Source: Zeugodacus cucurbitae (taxonomy: Eukaryota > Arthropoda > Insecta > Diptera > Tephritidae). Taken from it: DNA of 64,000 nt. The translations under genes were made by a program, and so were the position numbers. This document shows, piece by piece, positions 27,901-41,135 of this stretch. A model generated the notes under the pieces. The model had not been told where the DNA came from and did no database searches. It saw only the letters and a list, made by a program, of their open reading frames with translations. The stretch is from the NCBI RefSeq assembly GCF_028554725.1, contig NC_071671.1, forward strand, positions 1,116,001-1,180,000. Reading direction: 5' to 3'. The stretch's first letter is position 1, and every line of letters starts with the position of its first letter.

Positions 27901-30751
27901 ATAAGAAAAGAGAAATCGAAGAATTCTTACACATACGGCCGGGTCACTTTTTTGTGTCTTCTCTCTCTTTATTTGTTATTTATTATTTGTTCCAATGTTG
28001 AAAAGGACATGCATTTATCATGAGCTGGTAGTTGCTGCACAAAAAGGACTTGTTACATGAACTCGTTTGTTGTTATATCAACAATATCATATTGTTGTTG
28101 TACCCATAATTTATACATAATATATTTGATAGGCATTCTTACAGAACAGAAGTGTAGTGACCACCACGAACGCTTTGCACCGGACCTCGCTTACCTTCGG
28201 CAAATAATTTGTAATGCATTACTATGAATGTCAGCGCAAGGCGGAATGAGAGAACACACAAGGGAGCTCACCTGTACTGCTTTGTTGTTGTTGTGATATG
28301 CCTTTTAATACCACTTCATTTTTGAGTGGCGGCGCAGGAACCTGCAATTATTGATAGACAAACACGCTCACCCTCCTACTTCAGCAAACGATTGCTTCCT
28401 TACTTCCTCGATCTCCCTTTTTTATTCGTGCGTTTTATTGAGCGGCCAACAATGCGCCGTTATGTTCAAGTACGTCTACTTGAGTGTTGTTGGGCTCTTC
28501 TGTTCCGGTTTCTTGATTTCTTCACTATGTCGAATTGGTTGGCCTTTTCACATTCAATTATGATACACACACATTCTTACAAGTATTTGTTGTTGCTGTC
28601 ACTTCCGGTTTTTGCGCGAGTTGCTTCTGTCGCGTTTTGCTCATTGCATGACATTGAAGGGATTGTGCTTCGAGTGTCTTTTTTTACTTTTCTAAGAAAT
28701 TAATTATAAATTCTGATTTTCTTGATTTTGATTTTGGAATTTTGAACATCTGTTTAACGAAGGATGCATATAGATGTGTGTTTGTATGTGATGTAGATGT
28801 GAAAATGAGAGTAATCTGTGCAAGTTTTTCAGGTTATTGACAGCTTCGTAAAACTATTTTGACATGCTGTATTTTCTTCGTTGAGAGGGTTGTGCTTTAG
28901 AGTTACCTGCTCAATCCAATGTAGCACTTGTTCACAGGTTTGATCCAACGATGAATTTCAGGGCTAAGTAGACGGAATTGGAAAACGTAAAGGATATGAC
29001 TTTCAACAATGAAGTTTTAGACAAGATAAGAATTTGAGTTGTTTTGTCTAAAAACCTGGAGAGTTCCTTTGACATATCTGGAGTTTCTCAAGGTCAATTT
29101 AAACAGTCTTATTCAAATTCTCGAAGGCGGGTTTGAAGATCAGTGTCTATCTGTTATTCACACGTCTTTCCCAGATTTGGCGCTGCTGAATACCTGATTT
29201 TTAGTTGTGAAACAAGTTTTAATCTGTCTGCCGACGCTCGGTTTTATGCTTCCACACAGGAGCCCTTTTTTAACCCCATGTTCGGGTAGTAGAACATCAT
29301 TTCCATAAGCTTCGATTATTTATAAGTGTTCATTCTCTTTTTCGCGTGCTTCAGTGAGTGAGTGAGTCGGCACGTCGGAATACAACAAACGAGCTCATTC
29401 ATCGATCAGTCTGGATCTTTTACAAGAAGTTTCATGTAACTTTAATGTATCGCAAGGTCCAATACTACTCTTTCTTCGTTCATCGCTTTTTTGAAGATCA
29501 CTGATATTAGCTCTTCATTAAATTTGAGGGCAGATGAGTTATTTAGAGATGTGATACTCAATATTCATACGCCTATACTATTATTATATACTCATCCAAT
29601 TGCTGTATGACAGATCCCGATACTCGAAGAAACTCGCTGTGTGAGGTCGCGTTCAACTCTAGTGCTTTAGTGAAAGTTGGAAATTTCTGAGCTTCTTAGA
29701 TAAATGGTTAGCTCTTTCAGACGTCTAAGCTGCACAAGCGTTGTTATTGTTGCTCGGGGTCTCTCAAGTGGATTTCGTGCCGACGAAATAGCTCTATTTT
29801 CCTTACAAGACGTCAAATGGTACTCTCAGCGCCACCTTTTGGTCAATAGTGCTGCGATTGTGAGAAATACCTCACAATTTAAACAGTTGCAGTTTCGCCT
29901 TCCTCTTAGTTGTTGCTCTCACATGTTTGATACCACTGTATTATTAGCAAACACGCAAACCGACCAAGTTATGAACCATTTTGAAGGCACTGTTGTTTGA
30001 GAGGCGCTGTTTCTGAAATGAAAATGGTTATAATGCCAGTGATGCTCAAACTGTTTTATAAAATTGTTATTTTTTAAACGAAATTTTATTAAATTTAAGA
30101 AAGTAATCTTAAATAGAAAAATTAAATTTATGAATTATTATTGATATGAAGTACATTCAATGCCTGCATATTTGAGTGATTTTGTTCTTAAATGGGTATA
30201 TATTATCAATTTACCCGAGCGACACGTCTACCTCTCACATACACAAGTGCCTTTGTATGTGTGTTGTTTTAATTCTTTATTATCTTTTAATTTTTATTAG
30301 ACTTTCGTTTATTAGCTGCGGCTTTAGTGTATCCACTTTGAGTTATATTCGAGCTTTGTTGTTGCACTCTTTGTTTTTATTGCTTTCTTGGGCAGGAAGC
30401 CACCAGCCGCTCCTTATGATGACAATGGTGATGTTGAAGCCGAGAGGGGCAGTCGGGTAGCTGCGCTTGTTCGGCTGTGAATGTAATATGACGCACGCTC
30501 TCTCTGTTCGCCGTCTGTTGGTGTTGGTTATTGTCCTTTAGTGACTGTTTACGACAAATACGACAAAACACACGCTGAGGAGTAGGAAATTAAAAATGGC
30601 CGAAATGAAGTTACAATTTTTTATGATTTTCTACTCGCGAAAAAAGTCAACACTACAATAGCACACATGCCGGTTGACGAAAGTGTAAGCAAGCCAAGCA
30701 GCAAAAACAGTAATAAAATAAACATGAAAAACACACAATAAAACGTATTAA
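15946..30751. other. Long gene-poor stretch (about 15 kb)
   Basis: I find no coding exon that can be supported. It could be intergenic DNA or a large intron. It contains simple repeats (TTC run near 23057-23076, TTG runs at 24510, 28075-28099 and 28281), a 14-bp tandem at 25981, and a slightly GC-richer patch at 20200-20480 with a 142-codon minus-strand frame that has no recognisable domain. Nothing matching a tRNA, rRNA or well-known insect microRNA was noticed by eye. Confidence 0.5.
25981..26015. repeat. 14-bp tandem repeat, 2.5 copies
   Basis: The unit CAGGTATTATAGAA occurs twice exactly and a third time in part (CAGGTAAT). It looks like a young slippage duplication. Confidence 0.8.
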
Positions 30752-31232
30752 AACAAGTAAGGTAGACTTGAGTTCGGGTGCAGCCGCAATTTGGAAGTAA
30801 TCAAAGGGAGAAAACTTTAGAAGACTTTATAACTGCTTGATCTCCCTTAACCTTGCTAGATCTCAAGCTTGATGTCCCCTAAACCTTAGACTGAACTCCA
30901 GTTTGACCTCACATGATCTCTAATTTGAATTCACTTGGTCGTTGGCTTGACCTCCCTTGACCTTCAGTTAGTACTCGTCTGACCTCTAGCTTGACTTCGC
31001 ACAATTTTTAGTATGAGCTTCCGTGACCATCAGTTCTCCGTTCTCTTGAGACCTTGTTTGACTTCGCTTAGGGGCGAATGAATAGTATACAGACATCCGA
31101 AATTGAATTCGACTCGTCGTCCTGATCCTTTTGATAACCATATCTATATCTATAAGTTTTCGTTGTTACAAATAACCGTGAGCTAAACAACTCAGGGTTT
31201 ACACTCAGGGCAATATGTTCCGAGAGCATAAA
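30752..31232 (+). mobile_element. Non-autonomous repeat element, degraded copy 2
   Basis: The left end AACAAGTAAGG...GAGTTCGGGTGCAGCCG and the right end (GTTACAAATAACCGTGAGCTAAACAAC followed by TTCCGAGAGCATAAA) match the ends of the elements at 14805 and 57007, and the segment GACTCGTCGTCCTGATCC matches their sub-terminal part. The usual interior is missing; about 230 bp of minisatellite-like TTGACCTC repeats take its place. It is a decayed, internally replaced copy in the same orientation as copy 1. Confidence 0.65.
30837..31066 (+). repeat. Degenerate TTGACCTC minisatellite
   Basis: TTGA/CTGA-headed blocks (consensus near TTGACCTCCC) begin at 30837, 30869, 30891, 30903, 30925, 30947, 30957, 30979, 30991, 31013, 31023, 31046 and 31058. 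Spacings are 10-12 and 22 bp with a recurring sum of about 34 bp, which indicates an 11-bp basic unit with a higher-order period. It lies inside the degraded repeat element. Confidence 0.65.
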
Positions 31233-32760
31233 TTGCCAAATAAAATAAAGAAATAAATTGCGAAAATAAATAGAAGAAACTAATTTGGCTTTGAAGGACA
31301 GTGCTGCATGTTGACCATGTCTGAAAGAGTGTGTGTGAGAGAGAAAAGCCAATGTTTGGTACTTAGTGCCGGGGCAGGCTTTATGAGAAAAAAGCTGTGG
31401 ACAATATCCAATTAAGAAACATAACAAAGAGAGTGGGCATTCATTTAAGTTACCATTTTAATTTGCACAGCTAAATATGTTCTATGTGAATGTAGTAAAC
31501 TAAAGCAAATAACGGTATATTCTTTAATTGTTTAAACTTCATAATTCGTCTGAAATTAAAGAAAATGAAATTTTAAGTCTGCACTAAAGAATATCTATTA
31601 CAATTTTTCGTTTCCGATCGGTCAGCCTGGAGACTTTACCTCAGTACTTGCAAGGTGTTTGCATCACTTTCACCTCCAAAGGTTATGTCACCGACCTTCA
31701 AAGTAATTCTGAGATTTAAAAACCTCTGTCAAAACCATTCACTCGTACAATACTGTCTAAATTCTTGGAACCTTTAAATTGTAAATCTTCAATTACTTCT
31801 TCGCTGTTTCTAAGACAGCTTGCACTTTCTTTGCCAAGAGCCAGAAGATAAACACACAACCAAACGCGTGTTAGTCAGCTGAATAATTCTCTTTGGATTA
31901 ATCGTACATTGACTCTTCACCAACACTACAAGCCCACAACAATAAAGACGCGCAATGTGTGAAACAGGTTGTGATCTCAGCGGCCGCTTAGCCTTCGGCC
32001 AAATACGAACGAATAAATATGCAATTATCGGTGGCACAGCTTCCGTGCCGCGGCAACGCGTATGACCCGCTTTTACTTTTATTTTTCGTCTACGTTCGAA
32101 AGCAGTCGCCGAAGGTGGGCGTTCTCTTAAAAGTCATCAACTTGCCGGTGCGAAGAATGAAAGAGAAAGCAAGTGGGTGTGCAAAAGATACAAAGAAGCT
32201 ACGTAGTGAATGCGCGCAAACGGGAGAAATTCACATAAGTGCCGGGAGGCATTAATAACAGCTGATCGTGAGGCTGAGCTTAGTGTTGCCACATAACGGG
32301 TTTTGTATTTTCAAAATCGTTTATCTGGCTGTTTTTTTATTCCGAAGCTCATTCCGAAGTCTACTTAGGCAACGCAACTACAAATAACTTCTTAAATCCT
32401 CCCAAAATATCTGCTCCTGTATGATTTTGTAATAATTTTAACGGTATTTGAACGAGTGGAATGATACAATTGACTTTTTTCTGCAGAAAATAGAACCGGG
32501 ATGTTAAAGAAACAGCGAAAGTTATATAAATTTTTATCTTCCGGTGCACTACTTGAAAATTCCAGCAATTTGGGTATTTTTTTCTCAGATCTGGCAACTC
32601 TTTTTGTACACAACTGCTAATGAGCACAATGACTGGCGGGTTGTGTTAGAAATTTAGAGAAATTATGAAAAAAGAGCGCATTTGATTCGTATTGATAACC
32701 ATTTAAAGCTCATACGCATGCGCAGTAGCTGAAGAGCAATCGTACTTGTTAGATCGTTTC
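31233..32760. other. Gene-poor stretch upstream of protease gene A
   Basis: No coding region recognised. Frames on both strands (for example 31068-31427 minus, 32361-32627 minus) have no domain support. The stretch just before 32828 should contain the promoter of gene A; I see no convincing TATA box, only ATTTAAAG near 32700 and TTTAGTGTG near 32762. Confidence 0.5.
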
Positions 32761-32827
32761 CTTTAGTGTGTTGAAATTGAAATACCATTCTTTGAAATTA
32801 GTTGAAAGTTTTGTTTTAAATTCCAAA

Positions 32828-35700
32828 ATGTTGTTTAAATTTCGTTTGAGTTTCGGCATAATAAATTTTGTGAATATAATCGTTGTGGCGATCGGTTTAT
32901 TTGAACAGTGCAACCATACTGTGGACTTAAAGGCCGGCCATAAAATATACATAAACTCACCTTTCTATCCAAATCCATATCCGGCGGGCACTTCCTGTCG
33001 TTATACGCTAAGAGCGCCAATGGATTATCAGTTGAACTTCAAGTGCGATATCGACATAAATGTGGTAGGGGGAAAATGCAAAAATAGAATTGTTTTAAAT
33101 ATGAAAAGAGATGTGTGAAGAAAGGAGAGAATTTGGAAAAAATTGCACGAAGGTTGTTTGACTCGAAATGGAATTAATACAAGGATGATTTGAGGTTTTC
33201 AGAAACAGGCTTCGGCTTTGTTTACTAACTTGATTTTGGAAATAACTCCTCAAATGACTCCTAAGCTTGGCTCAAAGTGTTTTATGTAAAGCAGAAGTCA
33301 AGACTGGCGCACAAGATACTCTTTTTTAAGTGATGGACGAGACTTGATCCACCAGCTTTATTGAGACATTTTCTCAAAAATCAACTTTTCAAGATTTAAA
33401 AATAATACTTACGGCACATCTTTGCGATAACAAAAATTCAATAATCCGCCATATTCTCCAAATTTAACGCTCAATTAATGCTCGCTAATTGTTTAAATAA
33501 GCTCATATAATATCAAATTGGCGCTTTAAGCTTCATCTTCATTGTTGATATTTGCTGAAGAAAAAAGTGAATTTAATGCGAGTCAGCGGTGAATGAAATG
33601 CTTAGCCAAAGCCTTGGCGCCTCCTACCGCAGTCTCCTCCCCTGCGTTACTTTCCACTTGTCGGAGTAAGTCAACGCTTCGAGTGCCATAAGCTCATCAC
33701 GTTTTGACTACTCGCGCACATTAACTATGAAAAAGTGAATTTTTTCCTCCAAATTTCGAGGATGCTCTTAAGCAGCAAGTTAAATATTATTTTTATAAAA
33801 CTTTATTTACTTCTATAAAAACTTATTTTTTTCGACACACACTCATTCCATTGCTCTCACTCCACTGCTTTCGCTTGGTTTATTCTCGCTCGTTTGCATA
33901 GACATACGCCGCGTCCGCCGCCCAGTTGAGTGAGCGCTGTTATGATGAGATTTTCTACTTCAACCGTGAAGGAAGCGAACTTTTATCCGGTTCGGAGTAT
34001 TTTTGTGGCCGCGGCAGCATGGCGAGGAGAAGCTTTCTCAACCGTGCTGTGATTTCATATATTTCCACGCGTTCTCCGCGCGGGCAAGGTGGTTACGATG
34101 TGAAAGGTGTCACAAATGTGGGAGTACAGAGCGCTGCTAAGCCAGCAACAGCAACAACAGGAGTTGGTGTTTTAAATAGCACAACAACAACTTTGAATTT
34201 GATCAATTCATCGAATGTACAAAAAAATCACAGCAAAAAGAAGCAGAAAAACAAAAACAAAAAACCAAATGGCACTAATGTCATTGGGAATCATCATTTA
34301 ACCACAACTCCACGCCCATCAGCGTCGACTGAGATTAACAACGCATTCGCCTATTTGGCGACCCTGCTCTCCAACAGCATAGAGACGAGCGTTTTCATAG
34401 CGCCAACCACCCAAAAGACGCATAAAAATAAGAAACGCAAGAATCAACGCCGCAAGGGAACCAAGCCAACGCAGCGAGTGCCAACAACAGCAGCCGACAC
34501 AGACACAGATCTTTTGTCCTTCTCTCCGCATCCACTGCACACACTCAACGGTCGGAACGGCTCTAATCCCTTGCTGGACGCCACTTCAACGGAGAAAATA
34601 TCAGAAGACTTCTTGAATGAGTATCAGTTGGCGACACCGGCATCCGAGTCTTTGTCTCAACCTGATTACCGCATTCTATCAAACCAGCCAAATTATAATG
34701 GTTATCCGGGTGGTGTGGGGAAGGGTCGTTTTTCATGCCTTGTCGAGGCGGTTGAGTCACAATGCGACTGCGGTTGGAGCACACATTCGCTGAAGGTCGT
34801 CGGCGCATCGGGTGTGGCGGGCCTCAACGAGTACTCCTCCATGGCCGGTGTATTAACGGTGAATTATGGCAAGATCTTTTGTGGTGCGGTCATAAGTGAG
34901 TATTTGTTTTCTCCGTGTTGACGTTATGATTAATAACTTTTATAAAATGGGAATCCTACTGCAATTCCAGTTCATCATCGGTTTTTGTTGTCCGCTGCCC
35001 ATTGCTTCTTATCTGCTGCGACAAATCGATCGGAGCTGATACAGGTGGTTGTCGGCGAACACGATCTCTCAACTGGTAAACTAAAATATTTTAAATTTCA
35101 ATGAATCACTGCCAATCGCGCTTCAACTTCTTGTCCTGTCTTTCAGTGCTCGAATCGGTCTACACTCGTTACTACAAAATCGACACGATCCTACGGCATG
35201 AACACTTCCGCGCCACAGCCAATCAGGTGCGCAATGATATTGCACTGCTGCGCACCAGCCAAACGATCGAGTGGAACCGCGGTGTCGCGCCTGCGTGTCT
35301 GCCCTTTCGCTCCATCACCGGCACAGATGGTGGTCGGAAGCCACCGATAGCGGGGCAACGTGTGGAGACTGCAGGTTGGGGCAGCATTTCATTTGGCGGT
35401 CCGCAATCCTCGCTGCTGCTCACAGCACGTCTGGATGTCATTAGTGCCGAGGATTGTCGCAGATCATTGGGGGCTCTTCCGCCGGCCACTTTCTGCACCT
35501 ACACACCGGGAAGGGATACTTGTCAGTATGACTCAGGTGGTGGACTGTATCTGCGGGAAGGTGGACGCCTCTTTGTGGTGGGCATTGTGAGTTATGGTTA
35601 CGGTTGCGCAGCGCGACAGCCATCGGTGAACACAAAAGTGGCCTCTTATATACGTTGGATCAAGGATAATACCGCGCCGTTGACATATTGCATCAAATAG
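32828..35700 (+). CDS. CUB-domain trypsin-like serine protease A
   Basis: Predicted secreted zymogen of 621 residues, related to insect venom-serine-protease-34-like (CUB-SP) proteins. Exons by splice borders and frame: 32828-33064, 33926-34895, 34971-35075, 35147-35700 (phases 0, 1, 1). Order: hydrophobic leader (1-27), CUB domain (about 28-128), lysine-rich linker (about 130-345), CxCGW motif (358-362), activation site K369/VVGA, protease domain to 621. The triad is His413 (AAHC), Asp468 (NDIALL) and Ser567 (DSGG). Asp561 sits at position 189 of chymotrypsin numbering, giving trypsin-like specificity. Odd points: residue 193 is Tyr instead of Gly, the usual DSGGP is DSGGG, and the 217-residue linker is absent from paralogues B and C. 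The start is the ATG before the hydrophobic segment; upstream in-frame codons are not ATG. Substrate unknown. Confidence 0.9.
33065..33925 (+). other. Intron 1 of protease gene A
   Basis: 861 bp from GTAGGG to CCCAG. It separates the two halves of the CUB domain; the equivalent introns in paralogues B and C are only 69 and 64 bp. The donor choice (after GTG) keeps the 11-residue Cys-to-Cys spacing seen in paralogue C. No embedded gene or repeat was recognised. Confidence 0.75.
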
Positions 35701-35776
35701 GTGGCAATCTCGGAAACTATAGGTTCATATATTATATTTATTAATCGAAATGATCTATTATGCCATGATTAATTGA

Positions 35777-35782
35777 AAATAA
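35777..35782 (+). terminator. Polyadenylation signal of protease gene A
   Basis: AATAAA (GAAAATAAAGTT context) about 80 nt after the TAG stop of gene A, the usual distance for a short 3' UTR. Confidence 0.6.
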
Positions 35783-35789
35783 AGTTATT

Positions 35790-38700
35790 TATATACTGAA
35801 GATTTCATTCAAATTTGAGAAGTTTTCGCGAAACATTAGCGCTCCTAAAAGTATACTTCGAATGTTTGTTCTTTTAAAAACGTAATATACTTTAAGGATC
35901 ATATTGATTCTCGTCCAATTTTCTATTATTATTAATAAATAAAATAATTAATCAAAAATCTTTAATGAATAGAAAACACAAAACTCCTTCGAAGTTAAGT
36001 ACATTGCTCTCGAGTATCTCCGCATAAGAGCTACTCAATTGCGGTAGGTGTAATTTTTAACACTTACGCCTGAATGCAAATCAATCGGAGGCATTTAACG
36101 CTTCAAAACGTTTGACAAATAAAAATACTCTCTTGCCTCTTCATCTCTCACAGCCGCCAACCGCTCAATACCAGCTGCTTGCACTCAGTTGCTCATTTGA
36201 ACGGAAGTGTTGTTGCTAATTAGCGCCTGCAAGTATGCAATGCGACTTGCTGAATGTATATATTGAAGTGGTGGGCTGGTACAGGATACCGCGGCTGTCA
36301 GCGGTGAGCCCGACAGTTTTCCAATTAAATATTTTATTACGAAACAACCACACACACACTACTGCAACGGCGCACTGTGGGGATACGCATTGAGTTCAGG
36401 CGCCTGGGGTGCTTTGCCACCAATTCCGATATGTCAATATCGAAACAATTTTTTTTGCAATGCTAGATTTGTGACGCTTTGCGCCTCTTCTTCGGTATGC
36501 GCATTTGATATTTCGCTTTGTCGATTTCTTTTCAAACACCGTTAAATAATTGAAATGCTAACGCATAACATATGAAGCATGCTTTTAGGCTTAGTGAGTG
36601 AAGAATGCATTCGAATGTGTTTTCGGTGAGTGTGTGTGTAAGATGTCGAGTTGTGAGTGAAGAGTGCGAGTAGCGAATTGAACTTGTGTAACCAGAGACT
36701 GCTTAAATGCGCTCATGTTTGAGCTTTTTAATACAAAATAAGATTCGTATTTATTTAAAATAGAAATTCATATATCAGAGGGAGAATTTAGGGATTGCTA
36801 GAGCATAGATGTCTTACGATAAGTGTCCAAGCTTAGCCTCAGTTATCTGTGGTCAGTTATTGTGACTGTTTTTTTTCGTAAAAAGCGCACTTTTAGGCGC
36901 TTATGGAGGTATTTAGGGAAACATGTGTTTAGCAGGCCTCCAACCGATTTCGGAATAAAAGGATTTCTTTCTCGTTTTAACCACTAGTGCTCGACCTCTG
37001 AAGTGGTTTGGTTGGTTTGCATCGCCAGCAAAAAACGAAGAACTAAACGGAGCCGGAGTATGGGAAAGCAGCTTTACCAATCATCCATGAACCACTTTGG
37101 CCAATATCCGCGCCGTTTTCGAGCGATCTTTTGATTAGAAAAACGTTCCCAAGGCGTTTTGGTGGCGTGGCGGCATGGAATATTGAGCACTAATTGCAAA
37201 ACAACCGCGCTTCAAGTGCACACCAACGCCAACAACAACAAAAGCAAACATGAATGAATGAGTCTGCAGCGCATTGCAATTTCCAATTATTAAGGAAGGC
37301 GAAAAACGAGGCGCTCAAACAGCGCCTAAATGCATGCAACAAAATTGTGCATTGCCTTTGTGTGCATTGACAGGGTTGCATTAAGGCAGCCCACTGCAGC
37401 AGCCAGTTCGATGGTACCGGGAAATGCGCAGCCAAGTGGCGTGCGGTCTGAGTGCGCTTAGTTGCGCTTTCTAAGCATTAATTTGGCGTTTTAGTTGTGC
37501 TTTTGTTGGTGGGATTTAGTGTTTGTGTTGCACATACGCCATACTCATGCATATCCGCCTAAATATATGCTTTCAATAGTGGCGCATTTTTATTTCGCTC
37601 ATTTCTTCGTTAGACGCGCTGAGCAGCGCGCTCGGCGGGTATTTGCTTTGCTAATTCTTTTTCATTCTAATTTTCGTTAGAAAATTCGCAGTCGCTTTTT
37701 GTACGCCTTTTTTACGTGTAAAGGATTTTTATATACCGCTTTTGCGCCTAAATGCATGCAAAGTATGCCAACTAACGCTTGCCTATTCATTAGCGTTGCC
37801 ACAGTGCAACACAAAACCAATTTAGTATGCCACACAACACACATACACTAGCACTCACATATGTATATGGCAAAATGCATCCTAGCGCGTGCATGTGTGT
37901 GTGTGTGTGCGTGGCATGCAATGTGATTGCGAAAAACGACGAATGCGAAATTATCGTAAAAATACTAAGTGCAGTTCAACACTAGCTCGCACATGACTAA
38001 GTAAAGAGCGCGCCAGCACATTGATGCCGATGAGCTTTGGCGTAGGCGCAGAAATTAGAAACGAAATTGGATTGGTGGCTTGCTGTGGCGCTCGTCGTTG
38101 GCTCCGCTGATTGGTGAAGTGGGGCATGAGGGAGATGCTCACTGCATGCATTTTGGCGTTGAACGTCCAAATCGTTGGTTACATGAAACTTTGCTGTCAA
38201 ACGAGCTTACCATGCACCCATACGGCTCAGCCACAGATAGTTAATGAAAAAAAGTAGAATATTGTCTCTACCTCAAATTGCTTTCAAAAAAAGGAGCTAA
38301 GAAATTTGAGCTTATTCTCTAAAAGTCTTTAAATATGCTTTAAACGCCTCGGGAAACAGTCATTGAAATTTCCGTGATTCAAATTTATTCTAATATTTTT
38401 ATACCGGTGGTCCTCAAGGCTACTACTTTTGAGACTTGCTTCTAAGAAGCTTCTTTTTCAATAGTTTCGTTAAACTTTTAAGCTGTGAGGGCTTTGCGTG
38501 ATGATTTTATCCCAAGTATGGCTTTAATTATCATATAATCGATCATTTCCAATGATCCAAAAAAATAAGAAACAATCCAATGGAAGCCTCTACGAGATGA
38601 CCGCTTTCTGCGAGCGATAACCACAACCTCAAATTGAGTACGAATATGAAGCTCGAAGATTGAACTTGAGCTGAAAGCATTCGAGTATTATTTCCAAGAG

Positions 38701-41133
38701 AACGATAGAGGTGACTTCTATGATCTGAGCTTTGAATTCCTAGGTCTGTTGGACAATATTGAAGTTCCTGAAGGTTAAATTCTCGTACCGTATCGAAACT
38801 TTCCTGAAAAATGTCCCCTCATCGGCTGCAGTGTGGGTCTTTTGGTGTATCTTTTGTCACTAAAAATTGTAGTTCCTATAGATAAGTTGTTTTTTGGGAT
38901 TCATATTACGCAGTTTCTCACTTCATATTTGTCTTATAAGGGCTTAAATTCTCTATCTGCTCTCGTTCGCAATCTCATTAGTATTTTTTTCTTAAAACTA
39001 ATTGAATTTGGTAGAAGTATATAAAATATTTTAATATAAGCACTCTAAACGCTATGGTGTAGTCTCAATCCAAAGACACTATGTTTCATATGTCCTTTGC
39101 CACACTTAATTAGGCACTCGCCAATTAACCCTTCAATGACAACATAATTAACCCTTGACAACAACTTCCTGCGACATCAAAGATTAAAAACGCAAAACAA
39201 CAACTAATTGCCACTTAAACTCCAACGGCGAGGCGAAGCGAAAGCCATTTCAGGACATAACCACTTTTACTTTAGCTTGAATGAACGTGAACATGAACGT
39301 GAACTTGAAAACGCACGCCAAATAATTATGCAACAATTAAGGAGCAAATTTATGCGGAAAATATAGTAATTATGGCAAATGACAATGAAAAAATGCGAAA
39401 AATCATAGAAAAGTAAAGCAAAATCTAGAGAGCACTTGCGCTAATTTGCGCGCGGGACATCAAAGCGTATACGTAACATGGATGTGAGAGCCTGTGTGTG
39501 TGTGGAAATTTGTGATTGCAGTGCTTTGGTTCTCGTGTTGCAAACGAATAGAAATGAAAAAGTGCAGTTTAATTGCGACTGAAGTAGGAACTATGCAACA
39601 ACTAAATGAGAGAAAAAGCTCTAAATAACAACAACATGCAAACATAACAAATGTAATAAAAATTATATAAAAACACGGAGAAATTATTTGAGGACCCCAG
39701 AAGCAAGCGCGTAGACTAACCGTTAGCATATTTATGCAACAACAAAAGCAAAAACAACAACACATAAGCACTGCTACTAATGAAGAAGACATGCAGTCGG
39801 CATGGACTATGTCTAACAATTGCATAGTGAAAATGCCAAAAATTAACTTAGCAATGAGCAATGGCTGCCTCTGCCGCACTTAATGCTCGTTAAAAAAATG
39901 TTGTAGTTGTGATTGTTTGCCCGTTAATTGCATAGAAGCACTAAAGGATAAACAGACAAGCTCCGGCAAGGACACGCCGAAAAAAATGCAAGACCGCTGT
40001 GGCAAGCTGGCGAGGGAGGGAGTGTGGTAGAGTCGAGTGACCAAACGCCGATGCATGCTCTAGTATTTATTTTTGTTGTACTAATTTTTTTTTATTATTT
40101 TTGTGCGCTTTTATTTAATAATAACGAAAAAATGCAAATATAAATAAAGTGAATTTGCAGAGCGCTCGCGAAACGGGGTCAGCGGCGGGGCCAGAGCGCC
40201 AACACTGACGACTGAGGCATTGAAGTGGGCACGGCTGACTGCTGCATGACGGCGAGCGGTGGGTGGCGCGAGTGTTGCTGCTGATGGTGTGGTGTGCCAC
40301 TTCAGCTTTGCTGCCACTCGGCGCGGTGCAGGGTGGCAGCACCAAAGAACTCTCGGCACTGGGTAGCCCACTTGAATTAACCCTTTTTTGTTGTAATTTG
40401 CCTTCTGTATTCTGCCGTTTGCATTCTGCTTTTTGCTCTTGCGTCGTTTCGCTTCTTTGTTCTTACTTTTCGCATTACCACTTTGTTATTGTTGTTTTTA
40501 TTTCATTATTATTGTTGTTGCTATTGCAGGGATTGCGGGTGTCACGTGGTGTGTATGTGTGTGTTGCCGTTTCTTAGCGTTTTTTCTATGCCACACTTTT
40601 TTTTCTTTCGGCCACTTTGGCGTGAAGTGACTTTGTTGCAACATTGTTCGTTGTGTGTATCCTTTAAATACAACTTTGCTTTGTTGTTTGTTTGCTGGCA
40701 AAATCTGGACTGATGCGGATGTTGCAACTGCCGAGCTGCATTGAGGAAGTGACGCTTGGATGTTTGCTGCGGGCTGGCGAGCGTCAGTCGGGCAGTCAAG
40801 TGTCCTTTTTATTATATATTTTTATATTATTGCACTTAGATGTTGTTACTTGTTCGCTTTTGTTATGCCCCAATACGGCGATACAAATGAACTTAAGCGC
40901 TTTGTGTGTCATCGTAAGGGCAGGCGCTCTTTGGTGGGGCCAAGCCGGAAGAACGTTGACAATAACAATTATGAAGAATTACTTAAGTGCACTCGACCAC
41001 ATTTGTTCATAATAATAACAAGTGGAAGCGACTCAAAACTGCATTACAATCGAGCGGCTAGCAAAGGGTGCTGCAAGGAAAGCTAGGAGCTGTAAGGACA
41101 GTATAGGGAGTGCGGAAAAGCAGAAGAGAATTA
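35790..41133. other. Gene-poor stretch
   Basis: No gene recognised. Holds a (GT)8 run at about 37893-37909, a degenerate hexamer run of GAACNT at about 39283-39308, and a small GC-rich patch at 40150-40370 whose frames on both strands (86-104 codons) have no domain. One of these, read from internal codons near 40284, begins like a signal peptide, but nothing follows that supports a gene. Confidence 0.5.
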
Positions 41134-41135
41134 TA

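Noticed and set aside
35223..35635. Frames overlapping protease gene A exon 4
   Set aside because: Shadows of the real exon in other frames or on the opposite strand.
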